Shown: positions 26,278-35,154 of the stretch, piece after piece
Numbering within the stretch: the stretch's first letter is position 1
Layout of the letters: the number at the start of each line of letters is the position of its first letter
Origin: Pseudomonas viridiflava
Lineage (GTDB): Bacteria > Pseudomonadota > Gammaproteobacteria > Pseudomonadales > Pseudomonadaceae
NCBI RefSeq assembly: GCF_900602065.1
Contig: NZ_UWFN01000288.1
Coordinates: 1 to 64,000, forward strand
Direction of reading: 5' to 3'
DNA: 64,000 nucleotides
Notes under the pieces: generated by a model
Told to the model about the DNA's origin: nothing
The model's input: only the letters and a program-made list of their open reading frames with translations
Database searches by the model: none
Position numbers and translations under genes: made by a program

Positions 26278-27057
26278 ATGCATTACGAAATCCTCGGCAA
26301 TCAGGCAACTGACGCGCCGACACTGGTAATGAGTTCGGGGCTGGGTGGTTCGGCCCGATTCTGGGCACCGCAACTGCCGGTCCTCACAGAAGACTATCGG
26401 GTGGTGGTTTACGATCAGGCCGGTACTGGCCGTAGCCCGGCGACACTTGCCGAGGATTATTCGATTGCGACTATGGCCACCGAATTGCTCACACTGCTCG
26501 ACCGTATTGACGTGCAGCACTGTCATTTCATCGGCCATGCGCTCGGTGGCCTGGTGGGTCTGGAATTGGCCCTGCAACGGCCGGCAGCGTTGCAAAGCAT
26601 GGTGCTGATCAACGCCTGGAGCAGTCCAAACCCGCACAGCGAGCGCTGCTTCGCGGTGCGCAAGAATTTATTACGCGATAGCGGCCCGGCGGCTTACGTT
26701 CAGGCACAGGCGCTGTTTCTGTATCCGGCCGACTGGATCGCCGAGCACGGCGCACAACTGGCCGAAGATGAAGCTCACGCACTCGCGCACTTCCCCGAGA
26801 CCGATAACCTGCTGCGCCGAATTGCCGCGCTTCAGGCCTTTGATGTCGAAGGTCAATTGGCGAACATCAACACGCCCACGCTACTGATCGCCAACCGCGA
26901 CGACATGCTGGTGCCCTGGCAGCGCTCGCAACACCTCGCCGATACGCTGCCCGCCGGGCAGTTGGCGTTACTTGAATATGGCGGCCATGCGTCCAGTGTC
27001 AGCGACGTCGAGCCATTCAATCGTGTTCTTCTCGACTATCTGGCCAGACAGGCCTGA
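26278..27057 (+). CDS. rutD: RutD, aminoacrylate hydrolase (alpha/beta hydrolase)
   Basis: A 259-residue alpha/beta hydrolase that assists conversion of aminoacrylate to malonic semialdehyde. The nucleophile elbow appears as FIGHALGGLVG, so the usual Ser position is Ala, as in RutD proteins that lack the classical nucleophile. An Asp (NRDDMLVPW) and a His (YGGHASSV) are in place. The ATG at 26278 gives MHYEILGNQ. It lies 211 bases after rutC because of the REPIN. Confidence 0.9.
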   Translation: MHYEILGNQATDAPTLVMSSGLGGSARFWAPQLPVLTEDYRVVVYDQAGTGRSPATLAEDYSIATMATELLTLLDRIDVQHCHFIGHALGGLVGLELALQRPAALQSMVLINAWSSPNPHSERCFAVRKNLLRDSGPAAYVQAQALFLYPADWIAEHGAQLAEDEAHALAHFPETDNLLRRIAALQAFDVEGQLANINTPTLLIANRDDMLVPWQRSQHLADTLPAGQLALLEYGGHASSVSDVEPFNRVLLDYLARQA

Positions 27058-27070
27058 GCGGAGATATCCC

Positions 27071-27604
27071 ATGCAAGCATCCGAACTTCTCGCGGTCGCC
27101 CAGACGTTGCTGCCAATCCCTCAACAGGATTACCGCAATGCGATGGCCGGACTGGCCGCAGCCGTCAATGTGATCACCACTGACGGCCCGCACGGCCGCT
27201 TCGGGTTTACCGCTACCGCAGTGTGCAGCGTCACCGATACCCCGCCGACGCTGCTGGTCTGCCTGAACCGCTCGGCGTCGGTCCACGCGGCGCTGACGGC
27301 TAACGCCACGCTGTGCGTTAACACCCTGACCTGTGAACAGCGAGACCTGTCCAATCTGTTTGGCGGCAAAACGCCAATGGCGGAACGTTTTGCTGCCGCG
27401 CAATGGGAGTCCTGGGTCACCGGCTCACCGGTACTGGAAGGAGCTGCCGCCTCCTTTGATTGCAGGATCCGCCAGACCGTCAGCGTCGGTACTCATGACA
27501 TTCTTTTCTGCGAGGTTGTAGCGCTGAGTCGACAGCAGGATGCGGCGGCGCTGGTCTACTTTGATCGGGGATATCACGGGTTGAATGCAGTGGGTGTGCT
27601 GTAG
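27071..27604 (+). CDS. rutF: RutF, FMN reductase for RutA
   Basis: A 177-residue flavin reductase (NAD(P)H:FMN) that supplies reduced flavin to RutA. YRNAMAGLAAAVNVITTDG and FTATAVCSVTDTPPTLLVCLNRSAS are the flavin-binding family marks. It is the last rut gene here; no rutE or rutG follows. Confidence 0.93.
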   Translation: MQASELLAVAQTLLPIPQQDYRNAMAGLAAAVNVITTDGPHGRFGFTATAVCSVTDTPPTLLVCLNRSASVHAALTANATLCVNTLTCEQRDLSNLFGGKTPMAERFAAAQWESWVTGSPVLEGAAASFDCRIRQTVSVGTHDILFCEVVALSRQQDAAALVYFDRGYHGLNAVGVL

Positions 27605-27651
27605 CAGCCGAGCCGCTTTTGCCTAACATATCGAACTGAAACCAATTGACC

Positions 27652-27742
27652 GTGGGAGCGAATTTATCCGCGAAGGCGTCAGGTCGACCGACAGACAGGT
27701 GTCGGATGTACCGGCCTCTTCGCGAATGAATTCGCTCCCACA
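27652..27742. repeat. REPIN, TGTGGGAGCGAATTC type
   Basis: Arms CGTGGGAGCGAATTTATCCG and its near-complement enclose about 40 bases, with a few mismatches. It sits between the convergent ends of rutF and the next gene and may act as a bidirectional terminator-like hairpin. Confidence 0.88.
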
Positions 27743-27785
27743 GGGTCAACGCTTGCAAATCGGCAACGCGGTGTCAGGGCGTTTG

Positions 27786-28139
27786 TCACTCGACGCGCTT
27801 GATCGACACCACTTCAAAGTACTTGTACTTTTCTTTGGCAGCCGCTTTGCGCGCCTCTTGCTCGGCGTCGAAGGTGCTGAGGGTTTTGGCTTCGTGGACG
27901 AACAGCGTCTCGTCGCCCTCAAACTCTTTGGTCACCCGCAAGGTCACCAGCAACGCCGGGGACAAGCGCTTGGTTTTCGGCCGCGGTGCCGGGGACGGCG
28001 CTTTGACAACAGGCGCAGGCACTGGCGTCGGAACCGGTTCGGGTTTGACCTCGGGTTCCACAGGTGCCGGTGTTGCCGGTGAAGGGACATCCAGCCCCAG
28101 CGCTCTGCGCATATCGTCTTCAGTCAACCCTGTGCTCAT
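27786..28139 (-). CDS. Unrecognised small protein with proline-rich linker
   Basis: A 117-residue protein I do not recognise. A short N-terminal part (MSTGLTEDDMRRALGLDV) is joined by a Pro/Ala/Val-rich linker at about 19-55 to a compact C-terminal part (SPALLVTLRVTKEFEGDETL) ending in a charged KEKYKYFEVVSIKRVE. It has no signal peptide or membrane segment. It is a single gene, divergent from the next one across 222 bases in which I see no clear regulatory element. Confidence 0.7.
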   Translation of the reverse strand: MSTGLTEDDMRRALGLDVPSPATPAPVEPEVKPEPVPTPVPAPVVKAPSPAPRPKTKRLSPALLVTLRVTKEFEGDETLFVHEAKTLSTFDAEQEARKAAAKEKYKYFEVVSIKRVE

Positions 28140-28361
28140 GTGCAGCTTTCTCTGTTGGTCAGTGATTCAAGGGCGCGATGATCAACAGGCGCAGGGCAAA
28201 ACACAAGTACGGCATTGTACGGTTTTGCTAATGCTTGTCTAAAACGCGCGAAATAGACCACTCGGGCATTGGTCCGTGACAACCGGGCTTGCGTCCACTA
28301 GATTAAGCGCCCCGAAAGGCCAGTGACTTTTCGCGCCTCAAACCTGAAATAGTGAAATTCA

Positions 28362-29054
28362 ATGCTTGATTCCCAGACAACTGAATCCGTGACCTCCTCC
28401 AAGCTGGAGTACGAAAGCGCCATCGGTCTTTCACAGCATGTGCCTCAGGCCAAGACCATCAGCGAGATGGTGCTCGATGCATTCCAGACCGCCAAGGAAA
28501 GCGACGAAATCCGTCAGCTGCGGGCCGCGATCCGCCAGGCCCAGGACGATTTCGACGACGACAAGGCCTACGAATTGATGGGCGAACTGAAACGTCTCAA
28601 GGACGCCGAGGCAGCCGACAGTGCGGCATTGGCCGATCTGAGCACGCAGTTCCCGATCAGCCGGATCCTGTCCAGCTATAAAGATGATCCAGCCTTTCAG
28701 GAGCTGGTTTACAGCCTGGCCCTCAAGGTGCTGAACCAGACTCACCAGGCAATCAGCAACCCGAGCACCGGCAAAAGCAAAGCCGCCCGCGCCAAGAAAG
28801 AAGCCGAGGTCTACACCATCAGCAAGGACGGCCAGAGCGTCAGTCTGCCTTTGCGGACCCCGCGCTCGAACCTCAATGTTGATCGCAAAGCCTTTGAGTT
28901 CCTTGGTTTCACCTTTGTCGGTGAAGGCGACGATGCCGAGTTGCAAGGCGAGACATTCACCGATAACGAAGGCAACGAATTGCCGGTCAACCGCAAGAAT
29001 GTCGTGACTGCGCTGCAGCAAGGCAAGGCGTTTGAGGGTTACAGCATCGCTTGA
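28362..29054 (+). CDS. Unrecognised 230-residue protein, coiled-coil plus basic linker
   Basis: I do not recognise a family. Residues about 45-90 are charged and likely helical or coiled-coil (EIRQLRAAIRQAQDDFDDDK). A basic stretch at about 134-147 (GKSKAARAKKEAE) follows, then a C-terminal region with LGFTFVGEGDDAELQGETFT and NELPVNRKNVVTALQQGK. The helical N-terminus, basic linker and small C-terminal part recall the plan of MvaT/H-NS-type proteins, but I cannot identify their signature. It is a stand-alone gene followed by a REPIN. Confidence 0.75.
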   Translation: MLDSQTTESVTSSKLEYESAIGLSQHVPQAKTISEMVLDAFQTAKESDEIRQLRAAIRQAQDDFDDDKAYELMGELKRLKDAEAADSAALADLSTQFPISRILSSYKDDPAFQELVYSLALKVLNQTHQAISNPSTGKSKAARAKKEAEVYTISKDGQSVSLPLRTPRSNLNVDRKAFEFLGFTFVGEGDDAELQGETFTDNEGNELPVNRKNVVTALQQGKAFEGYSIA

Positions 29055-29099
29055 TTGAGGATGTATCTCATCAAACGTTGACTTGAAACACCCCCCGCC

Positions 29100-29190
29100 C
29101 TGTAGGAGTGAGCTTGCTCGCGATAGCGATTAATCAGGCGAGATTCTTTTGACTGATCAATTGCTATCACGAGCAAGCTCACTCCTACAG
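29100..29190. repeat. REPIN, GTGAGCTTGCTCGC type
   Basis: Same type as at 3190, with arms CTGTAGGAGTGAGCTTGCTC and complement. It lies between the convergent ends of the 230-residue protein gene and the ferritin-like gene. Confidence 0.92.
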
Positions 29191-29218
29191 ATGCTCGCTT
29201 CCTGCGAGACGATGCGCT

Positions 29219-29728
29219 CTACGACGCTATCGTCGCCGCTTGATTCCCGCCCTGCTCGGCAATGGCCGACAATTTTTCATCCGCCGACTTCTCCTCTGTC
29301 AGTGTTTCGCCCAACAGCTTGGCGGCATCTTTCATGCCCAGCTGTTTAGCCATGGCGATGAGCGTGCCGTAGGCAGCGATTTCGTAGTGCTCGACCTTCT
29401 GGCAGGCACCAATCAACGCTGCATCCAGCACCTCGCCTTTCTCGATCTCCTCAAGCAGTTCCTTGCTTTCCTCGACCAGCCCTTCCATCGCTGCGCACTT
29501 CATGCGTTTAAGCTTGAGCTCGCCCTGCTCCACCAACTGATCGATACGTTCGATCTGCCCGTAGGTTTCCTCCAGGTGCGATTCAAAGGCTTCCTTGAGC
29601 AGCGGATTGGTTGAAGCCCGCGCCAGCCGCGGCAAGGCTTTGGTGATCTGCTTCTCGGCACTGTAAACGTCGGACAGCTCATGAATGAACAAGTCGGCAA
29701 CGGTCGTTCTGGTGTTTGTCTTGGCCAT
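29219..29728 (-). CDS. YciE/YciF-family ferritin-like protein (DUF892)
   Basis: A 169-residue four-helix protein of the DUF892 family. FIHELSDVYSAEKQITKALPRLA and the Glu/His pairs SHLEETYGQIERI and CQKVEHYEIAAYGTL provide the expected di-metal site. Members are induced by general or osmotic stress and are presumed to bind iron. It is a single gene. Confidence 0.88.
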   Translation of the reverse strand: MAKTNTRTTVADLFIHELSDVYSAEKQITKALPRLARASTNPLLKEAFESHLEETYGQIERIDQLVEQGELKLKRMKCAAMEGLVEESKELLEEIEKGEVLDAALIGACQKVEHYEIAAYGTLIAMAKQLGMKDAAKLLGETLTEEKSADEKLSAIAEQGGNQAATIAS

Positions 29729-29912
29729 GTCGGCACCTCGTCAATCGGTTATGGATCGTCTTGGGATTGCTGAGACGTAAACCGCTGCGAAAACACCTGA
29801 ATGACGCAACCGTCAGTTAGGTGGAGTAATCCGTATGTGAGACGTTCAGAGCATTGCGAATCAATGCCGACGAACTGCGCCATCCCGTTGCCGATATATC
29901 GTCTCAAGACCT

Positions 29913-29938
29913 TCAAGAACCCCTGCAACTAGCCGATA
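29913..29938 (+). promoter_or_regulatory. FliA (sigma-28)-type promoter for the chemoreceptor
   Basis: TCAAG (29913-29917) and GCCGATA (29932-29938) are separated by 14 bases, the pattern of flagellar sigma-28 promoters. It lies about 104 bases upstream of the chemoreceptor start. Confidence 0.7.
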
Positions 29939-30041
29939 GCCGGGTTACCACAACAATAAATTCGCAACACTACTGCGTGCCTGCCAAAACTAACCCGGGG
30001 TTTCACTCGGGGCGTGAGCCAGAACTGCAATCGGAGCTTGG

Positions 30042-31988
30042 ATGAACATCAAACAGAAACTGACGTGGGCGTTCGCGGTGATCGCGTCCTTGCCGATCAT
30101 CGTCGTCGCCAGCATCGTCATCATCAACCTGCGCAGCGATGCCACTGATGGCTTCTCCGACAGCAGCGGTCGCGAAATACGCCAGGTCGCCAATGCGATG
30201 CAGCTGTTTTTCGACGGTATCAGCCAGAACGTTGAATACCTCGCCGCCAACCCATTGCTGACCGGCGCAGGCACGGGTCTCAAGAGCTACATGACAGCCG
30301 AGCAGCAAAGTGCTCCGGAGTCCGAGACGGACAAAAGCATCATTGCCCTGTTCAACCGCCTGGGCGTAAGCCATCCCGCGTACTCCTATATTTCCTACGG
30401 GCTGGCCAACGGCAGTTATGTGCCATGGCCTGAAGGACAGAAATTCGGCGACTACGATCCACGCGTCCGCCCGTGGTACAAGGCGGCCTTGGCCAACCCG
30501 GGCAAGGTCGTGCGCAGCGATGCCTATTACTGGGCGGCTGACGACGCGGTCATGGTCAACACCGGTCGGACCATCACCAACGCACTGGGCAACCCCGGCG
30601 GCGTGGTCGGCATCGATGTAACGCTCAAGCAGCTGACGAGCATCGTCAAGCAGATCAAATTAGGCGAAAGCGGTTACCTGATGCTGCTGGAAAAAAGCGG
30701 CAATATTCTGGTCGACCCGCGCAAACCCGAGCATAACTTCAAGAAAATCTCCGACCTGGGTAATGGTTACGCCGAACTGGCGAAAACCACTGAGGGCTTG
30801 GTCGAAGTCGAACTCGATGGCCAACGTTACATGGCCAACGTTTACCCTTCCGAGCAGTTGGGCTGGAACTTCATCGGCCTGATCAAGCAGGACGAAGTCA
30901 TGGGCTCGGCCACGCGCCTGACCTGGTTGATCGCTGTGATTGCAGCCGTTCTGGCAGTGATTTTCGCTATTCTCGGGGCCAGCTTTGCTTCGCTCATCGT
31001 GCGTCCAATCCGTAGCGTAGCCAGCGGTCTGGAAGGCATTGCTCAGGGTGAAGGCGACCTGACCCACAACCTCGATGTGCGTGGCAACGATGAAACCGCG
31101 CAGCTCGCCAACTGGTTCAACAAATTCCTGGCCGCGATACGCAACCTGATCCAGCATATCGGCTTGGCCGCGAACAAGATTCTTGATACGTCCACCAGCT
31201 CGACTCAGGTGTCGAACAACATGGCCGACGCAGCCGGACGTCAGCGTGAGGCGGTGGACATGGTGTCTACTGCATTCCACGAAATGGTCGCCACTGCCAA
31301 CGAAGTCGCCCGCTCCTGCAGCCAGGCCGCGGACTCGGCAGACAACGGCCAGCGTCAGGCCCGTGAAGGTCAGCGCCAGATCGACGATGCGGTGACCAGC
31401 GTCGATCAGCTCAGCAGCGAGCTGTCCCAATCTGCCACTGCGATGGTGCAGCTGGAAAAAGACAGCAACGCGATCCAGTCGATTCTGGACACCATTCGCT
31501 CTATCGCCGAACAGACCAACCTGCTGGCCCTCAACGCAGCAATCGAAGCGGCCCGTGCCGGTGAGCAAGGTCGTGGTTTTGCGGTAGTTGCCGACGAAGT
31601 CCGCGCACTGGCCAAACGAACTGCCGACTCCACCGCCGAGATCGACAACCTGCTGGGCACCCTCGCCCGCCGCACTTCATCGGTCACGCAACAGATGAAT
31701 GCCAGCCTTGCCGTGTCGCAGCAATCGGTCGAGAAAATCGGCCAGGCACGCAGCAGCTTCGGGCAGATCCGAGAATCGGTGGATGTGATCCGCGACATGA
31801 ACACCCAGATCGCGACCGCTGCTGAAGAGCAGCACCACGTGGCGGAAGACATCAACCGACACATCAGCCAGATTCATGGCGACGCGCAGTTGGTGGCCGA
31901 GCTTGCAGAGTCAGCCCGTGCCGACTCCCGCAGTCTGGCCGCCCTGTCCAGCGAACTGGACAGTCTGGTCAAGCGTTTCCGGACTTGA
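30042..31988 (+). CDS. Methyl-accepting chemotaxis protein with dCache sensor
   Basis: A 648-residue chemoreceptor: membrane segment at about 9-29, a periplasmic double-Cache domain to about residue 285, second membrane segment at about 290-315, HAMP, and a signalling domain with LALNAAIEAARAGEQGRGFA. The Cache core YDPRVRPWYKAA followed by YYWAADDAVMV resembles the arginine/WY/Tyr/Asp pattern of amino-acid-binding dCache domains, so an amino acid is a reasonable but unproved ligand. The FliA-type promoter upstream fits expression with motility. Confidence 0.93.
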   Translation: MNIKQKLTWAFAVIASLPIIVVASIVIINLRSDATDGFSDSSGREIRQVANAMQLFFDGISQNVEYLAANPLLTGAGTGLKSYMTAEQQSAPESETDKSIIALFNRLGVSHPAYSYISYGLANGSYVPWPEGQKFGDYDPRVRPWYKAALANPGKVVRSDAYYWAADDAVMVNTGRTITNALGNPGGVVGIDVTLKQLTSIVKQIKLGESGYLMLLEKSGNILVDPRKPEHNFKKISDLGNGYAELAKTTEGLVEVELDGQRYMANVYPSEQLGWNFIGLIKQDEVMGSATRLTWLIAVIAAVLAVIFAILGASFASLIVRPIRSVASGLEGIAQGEGDLTHNLDVRGNDETAQLANWFNKFLAAIRNLIQHIGLAANKILDTSTSSTQVSNNMADAAGRQREAVDMVSTAFHEMVATANEVARSCSQAADSADNGQRQAREGQRQIDDAVTSVDQLSSELSQSATAMVQLEKDSNAIQSILDTIRSIAEQTNLLALNAAIEAARAGEQGRGFAVVADEVRALAKRTADSTAEIDNLLGTLARRTSSVTQQMNASLAVSQQSVEKIGQARSSFGQIRESVDVIRDMNTQIATAAEEQHHVAEDINRHISQIHGDAQLVAELAESARADSRSLAALSSELDSLVKRFRT

Positions 31989-31994
31989 TGGGTA

Positions 31995-32028
31995 GCGGCG
32001 GGTCGAGATGAGCACTTCGACCCGCCGC
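31995..32028 (+). terminator. Strong hairpin after the chemoreceptor gene
   Basis: Twelve-base perfect arms GCGGCGGGTCGA and TCGACCCGCCGC with a 10-base loop begin 6 bases after the stop. No T-run follows, so it is terminator-like. Confidence 0.5.
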
Positions 32029-32083
32029 AACATTCAGAAACATCCAAGCATTAACACAAATAGAAATAATTCCCGATAGAGAC

Positions 32084-32096
32084 GTTATACTATAAC
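32084..32096. promoter_or_regulatory. Zur-type operator
   Basis: GTTATACTATAAC is a perfect 6-1-6 palindrome identical to the core of the gammaproteobacterial Zur box (GTTATA-N-TATAAC). It includes a possible -10 sequence (TATACT) and lies 22 bases before the receptor start, a good position for repression by zinc-loaded Zur. Confidence 0.75.
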
Positions 32097-32118
32097 TAAT
32101 CTATAAGGAATGTCAGAA

Positions 32119-34233
32119 ATGCCCCCTCGCAAAATGGCCTCGTTCGCAGGCCTCGCTTTTGGTCTTTTGGCCGACGCCAGCTACGCAGAACAAACACCGA
32201 ACACCTATGAACTCGACGCCGTCACCGTCAATGCCGATTCAAACTATGAAACGGCAACAGGTCCGGTCAGCGGCTACCGGGCCACCCGCTCCGCCACTGC
32301 GACGAAAACCGATACCGCGATCAAAGATATTCCACAATCCATCAGCGTCATCCCCGCCAGCGTGCTCAAGGATCTGGGCAGTAACAACGTGGAGCGCGCG
32401 CTGGACTATGCCGGTGGCGTATCGAAACAGAATAACTTCGGCGGCCTGACCCTCTACGAATACAGCATTCGCGGCTTCACCACGTCCGAGTTTTACAAGG
32501 ATGGTTTCAGCGCCAACCGTGGCTACCCGAGCACGCCGGATGCCGCCAATGTCGAGCGCATCGAAGTGCTCAAAGGCCCCGCCGCCAGCCTGTATGGCCG
32601 TGGCGATCCGGGCGGCACAGTAAACATCGTCACTAAAAAGCCGCAGGCAGACGCCTTCACCACCCTGCAGACCAGCGCCGGTAGTTGGGACCGCTACCGC
32701 GGCGCACTGGACGTCAACGCCCCGCTCAATGACGACAAGACCGTGCTCTCCCGAGTGAATCTGGCCGTGGAAGACAACAACAGCTTTCGCGATCACGTCG
32801 AAAGCAAGCGGGTCTTCGTCGCACCGACACTCAGTTGGCAGTTGAGTCCTGACACGCACCTGTCGGTGGAAACCGAGTTCGTCCGCCACAGCTCGACCTT
32901 CGATCGCGGCATTGTTGCGCCCAACAACAAGTGGAGCGGCATGTCGCGACGAACGTTTCTCGGCGAGCCCAATGACGGCGACATCGATAACGACAACAAC
33001 ATGATTCAGGCGGCGCTGGAGCATCACCTGAACGACTTCTGGTCGTTGCGTCTGGCAAGCCACTACAAGGAGGGCGAGCTGTCCGGTTACGCCTCGGAGA
33101 GCCGCGCACTGAATGCCGATGGCCGCACAGTCAACCGCCGCTATCGCGAGCGGGACATGAATTGGCACGACAGCATTACCCAGCTTGAACTGCGCGGGCT
33201 GGTGGACATTGGCAGTTGGGAACACCAGCTGTTGATCGGCACCGAGTACGAGAACTACCGCAAGAACGAGCGCGTGACCACTACCGCAGGCAGCCCGTAT
33301 GCCATTGATATCTACCAGCCGGTCTACGGTCAGGCCAAACCCAATGGCGTACGCTCCGGCACGGATTTCTTTGAGCACGTGGAAAGCCAGGCGCTGAATC
33401 TGCAAGACCAGATCGTCTTCACCGACAAACTGCGCGGGATGATCGGTGCGCGCTTCGAACACATTGAGCAAAGCACGGATGACTACACCCGCGACGTCAC
33501 CAATAAGCAGCGCCATGACGAACTGACCTATCGCACCGGCCTGCTCTATCAACTCACGCCGCAAATCGGCCTGTTCGCCAACGCCTCAACCTCGTTCAAG
33601 CCCAATAACGGAATAGACGCCGCAGGCAAGAGCTTCAAGCCCGAAGAAGGCGTTGGCTACGAGGCAGGGATCAAGACCGAACTGTTTGACGACCGACTGA
33701 GCGCCACCGTCGCCGCCTTCCATATCGAAAAGGAAAACGTATTGGCGCTTGACCCGGGTACTGACTCGAACCGCGCCATGGGCAAGGCCCGCAGCCAAGG
33801 TGTCGACCTGCAGTTCACCGGCCAAGTCACCGACGCGGTAAGGGTCATTGGCGCGTTTGCCTACATCGATGCCGAAGTCACCCAAGGCGATACAACGATC
33901 CCGACAGGCAGCCGCATCCTTGGCGTGGCCAAACGCAGCGGCAGCCTGCTGGGCGTCTACGAATTCCAGAATGGACTGTTGAAAGGCTCGGATGTAGGCG
34001 CAGCGTTCACGTATGTCGGTGATCGATCCGGCGAGGCAGGCACAAGCTTCGAACTGCCCGCTTATCACACCGTCGACCTGCTGGCGCATTACAAGGCCAA
34101 TGAGAACGTCACCGTCGGCCTGAACCTGAACAACCTGTTCGACGAGAAATACTACGAGCGTTCCTACAGCAACTACTGGGTCGCCCCCGGCGAACCCCGC
34201 AATTTCACCGTCAGCCTGACCCTTAGCCTCTGA
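32119..34233 (+). CDS. TonB-dependent siderophore/metallophore receptor, probably Zur-regulated
   Basis: An outer-membrane receptor of 704 residues from the ATG at 32119 (AAGGA nine bases upstream; the ATG at 32110 is too close to it). It has a signal-like N-terminus, a TonB-box-like DAVTVNA, a plug domain (IPQSISVIPASVLKD, GPAASLYGRGDPGGTVNIVTKKP) and a beta-barrel ending NFTVSLTLSL with terminal Leu after Ser. It belongs with siderophore-type receptors such as FpvA, FoxA and CntO. No histidine-rich loop stands out. The Zur-like operator points to zinc, perhaps as a metallophore complex; no metallophore synthesis genes are adjacent. Confidence 0.88.
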   Translation: MPPRKMASFAGLAFGLLADASYAEQTPNTYELDAVTVNADSNYETATGPVSGYRATRSATATKTDTAIKDIPQSISVIPASVLKDLGSNNVERALDYAGGVSKQNNFGGLTLYEYSIRGFTTSEFYKDGFSANRGYPSTPDAANVERIEVLKGPAASLYGRGDPGGTVNIVTKKPQADAFTTLQTSAGSWDRYRGALDVNAPLNDDKTVLSRVNLAVEDNNSFRDHVESKRVFVAPTLSWQLSPDTHLSVETEFVRHSSTFDRGIVAPNNKWSGMSRRTFLGEPNDGDIDNDNNMIQAALEHHLNDFWSLRLASHYKEGELSGYASESRALNADGRTVNRRYRERDMNWHDSITQLELRGLVDIGSWEHQLLIGTEYENYRKNERVTTTAGSPYAIDIYQPVYGQAKPNGVRSGTDFFEHVESQALNLQDQIVFTDKLRGMIGARFEHIEQSTDDYTRDVTNKQRHDELTYRTGLLYQLTPQIGLFANASTSFKPNNGIDAAGKSFKPEEGVGYEAGIKTELFDDRLSATVAAFHIEKENVLALDPGTDSNRAMGKARSQGVDLQFTGQVTDAVRVIGAFAYIDAEVTQGDTTIPTGSRILGVAKRSGSLLGVYEFQNGLLKGSDVGAAFTYVGDRSGEAGTSFELPAYHTVDLLAHYKANENVTVGLNLNNLFDEKYYERSYSNYWVAPGEPRNFTVSLTLSL

Positions 34234-34249
34234 TCAACAAGGACTTACC

Positions 34250-34978
34250 ATGCACGTTACAAAAACAATTCTGGCCCTGAGCCTGCTCGGCGCCCTCTCC
34301 ATTCAACAGGCCAGCGCCCATGGCCTGTGGACTGAAGAACGTCGCGGCAACATCGAAGTGGTTTACGGCCATGGCGCCGAGGACAGCAAGTTCAAGGCCG
34401 AAAAAGTCAGCGGCGCCTGGGCCTACGACATGAACGGCAAGATGATCCCGGTGACCGTCGAACGCCTTGCCGACCATGCACGCCTACAACCCTTGAGCAG
34501 GCCCGCGGTGATGTCCGTGGCGCTGAACAATGGCATGTGGTCGCAGACAGCCGACAAGAAGTGGACCAATGAAGGCCGCACGAAAGTCCCCGGTGCCGTA
34601 ACGGCACTGCAGACCTTCAAGTACAGTCTGGCGATCTACGAACCGGGCGTGAAACTGCCGACGCTCAAAGGCTTGAAACTGGTCATCATGCCGCTGGCCG
34701 ACCCGCTGAGCGTCGGCCCGGGCAAAGCGCTGCCGGTGCAAGTGCTACTGGATGGCAAGCCATTGGCCGGGATCAAGTTGTTCGGCGACTACCGCAGCCA
34801 GCCGGATGAAGTCAGCGCAACCACTGACGCCCAGGGCCGGGCCAGTGTTGTGGTGCGCAACGAGGGCCTGAACATCATCGCCGCCGAAACCGTGGTCAAA
34901 GTCAGCGGTAATCCGGACATCGATGAGCAAGGGCTGTTCACGTCGCTGACGTTTGTCGGTGAAGCGCATCACGAGTAA
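34250..34978 (+). CDS. DUF4198 periplasmic protein, probable metal-uptake accessory
   Basis: A 242-residue exported protein with signal peptide LALSLLGALSIQQASAHG; the mature protein begins at or near the HGLW motif. DUF4198 (NikM-like) proteins commonly start with a metal-binding His right after cleavage and are found next to metal transporters. It starts 16 bases after the receptor, so it is in the same operon and under the same Zur-like site. Metal delivery or sensing is inferred. Confidence 0.8.
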   Translation: MHVTKTILALSLLGALSIQQASAHGLWTEERRGNIEVVYGHGAEDSKFKAEKVSGAWAYDMNGKMIPVTVERLADHARLQPLSRPAVMSVALNNGMWSQTADKKWTNEGRTKVPGAVTALQTFKYSLAIYEPGVKLPTLKGLKLVIMPLADPLSVGPGKALPVQVLLDGKPLAGIKLFGDYRSQPDEVSATTDAQGRASVVVRNEGLNIIAAETVVKVSGNPDIDEQGLFTSLTFVGEAHHE

Positions 34979-35011
34979 CTGCATGACCACTTGAGTTGAA
35001 ATGCAATCTAC

Positions 35012-35103
35012 CTGTGGGAGCCGGGCTTGCCCGCGATAAGGCTGGACGCGATTTAAAGTGAACCGTATCCAGTCTTATCGCGGGCAAGCACCGCTCCCAC
35101 AAG
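35012..35103. repeat. REPIN, GGGCTTGCCCGCGATAAGG type
   Basis: Arms CTGTGGGAGCCGGGCTTGCC and near-complement enclose a short centre. The right arm reads GCACCGCTCCCAC instead of GCCCGGCTCCCAC. It lies between the convergent DUF4198 and acyltransferase-like genes. Confidence 0.9.
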
Positions 35104-35154
35104 GAGAATGCATTCCCCTGTCCCACCGGGATTGCCGACCGGTGGACCCAATAC

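Noticed and set aside
32239..33564. Long open frame of 441 codons antisense to the Zur-regulated receptor
   Set aside because: It is a codon-bias shadow of the receptor gene: no family similarity, no start context, and the sense gene has clear motifs.
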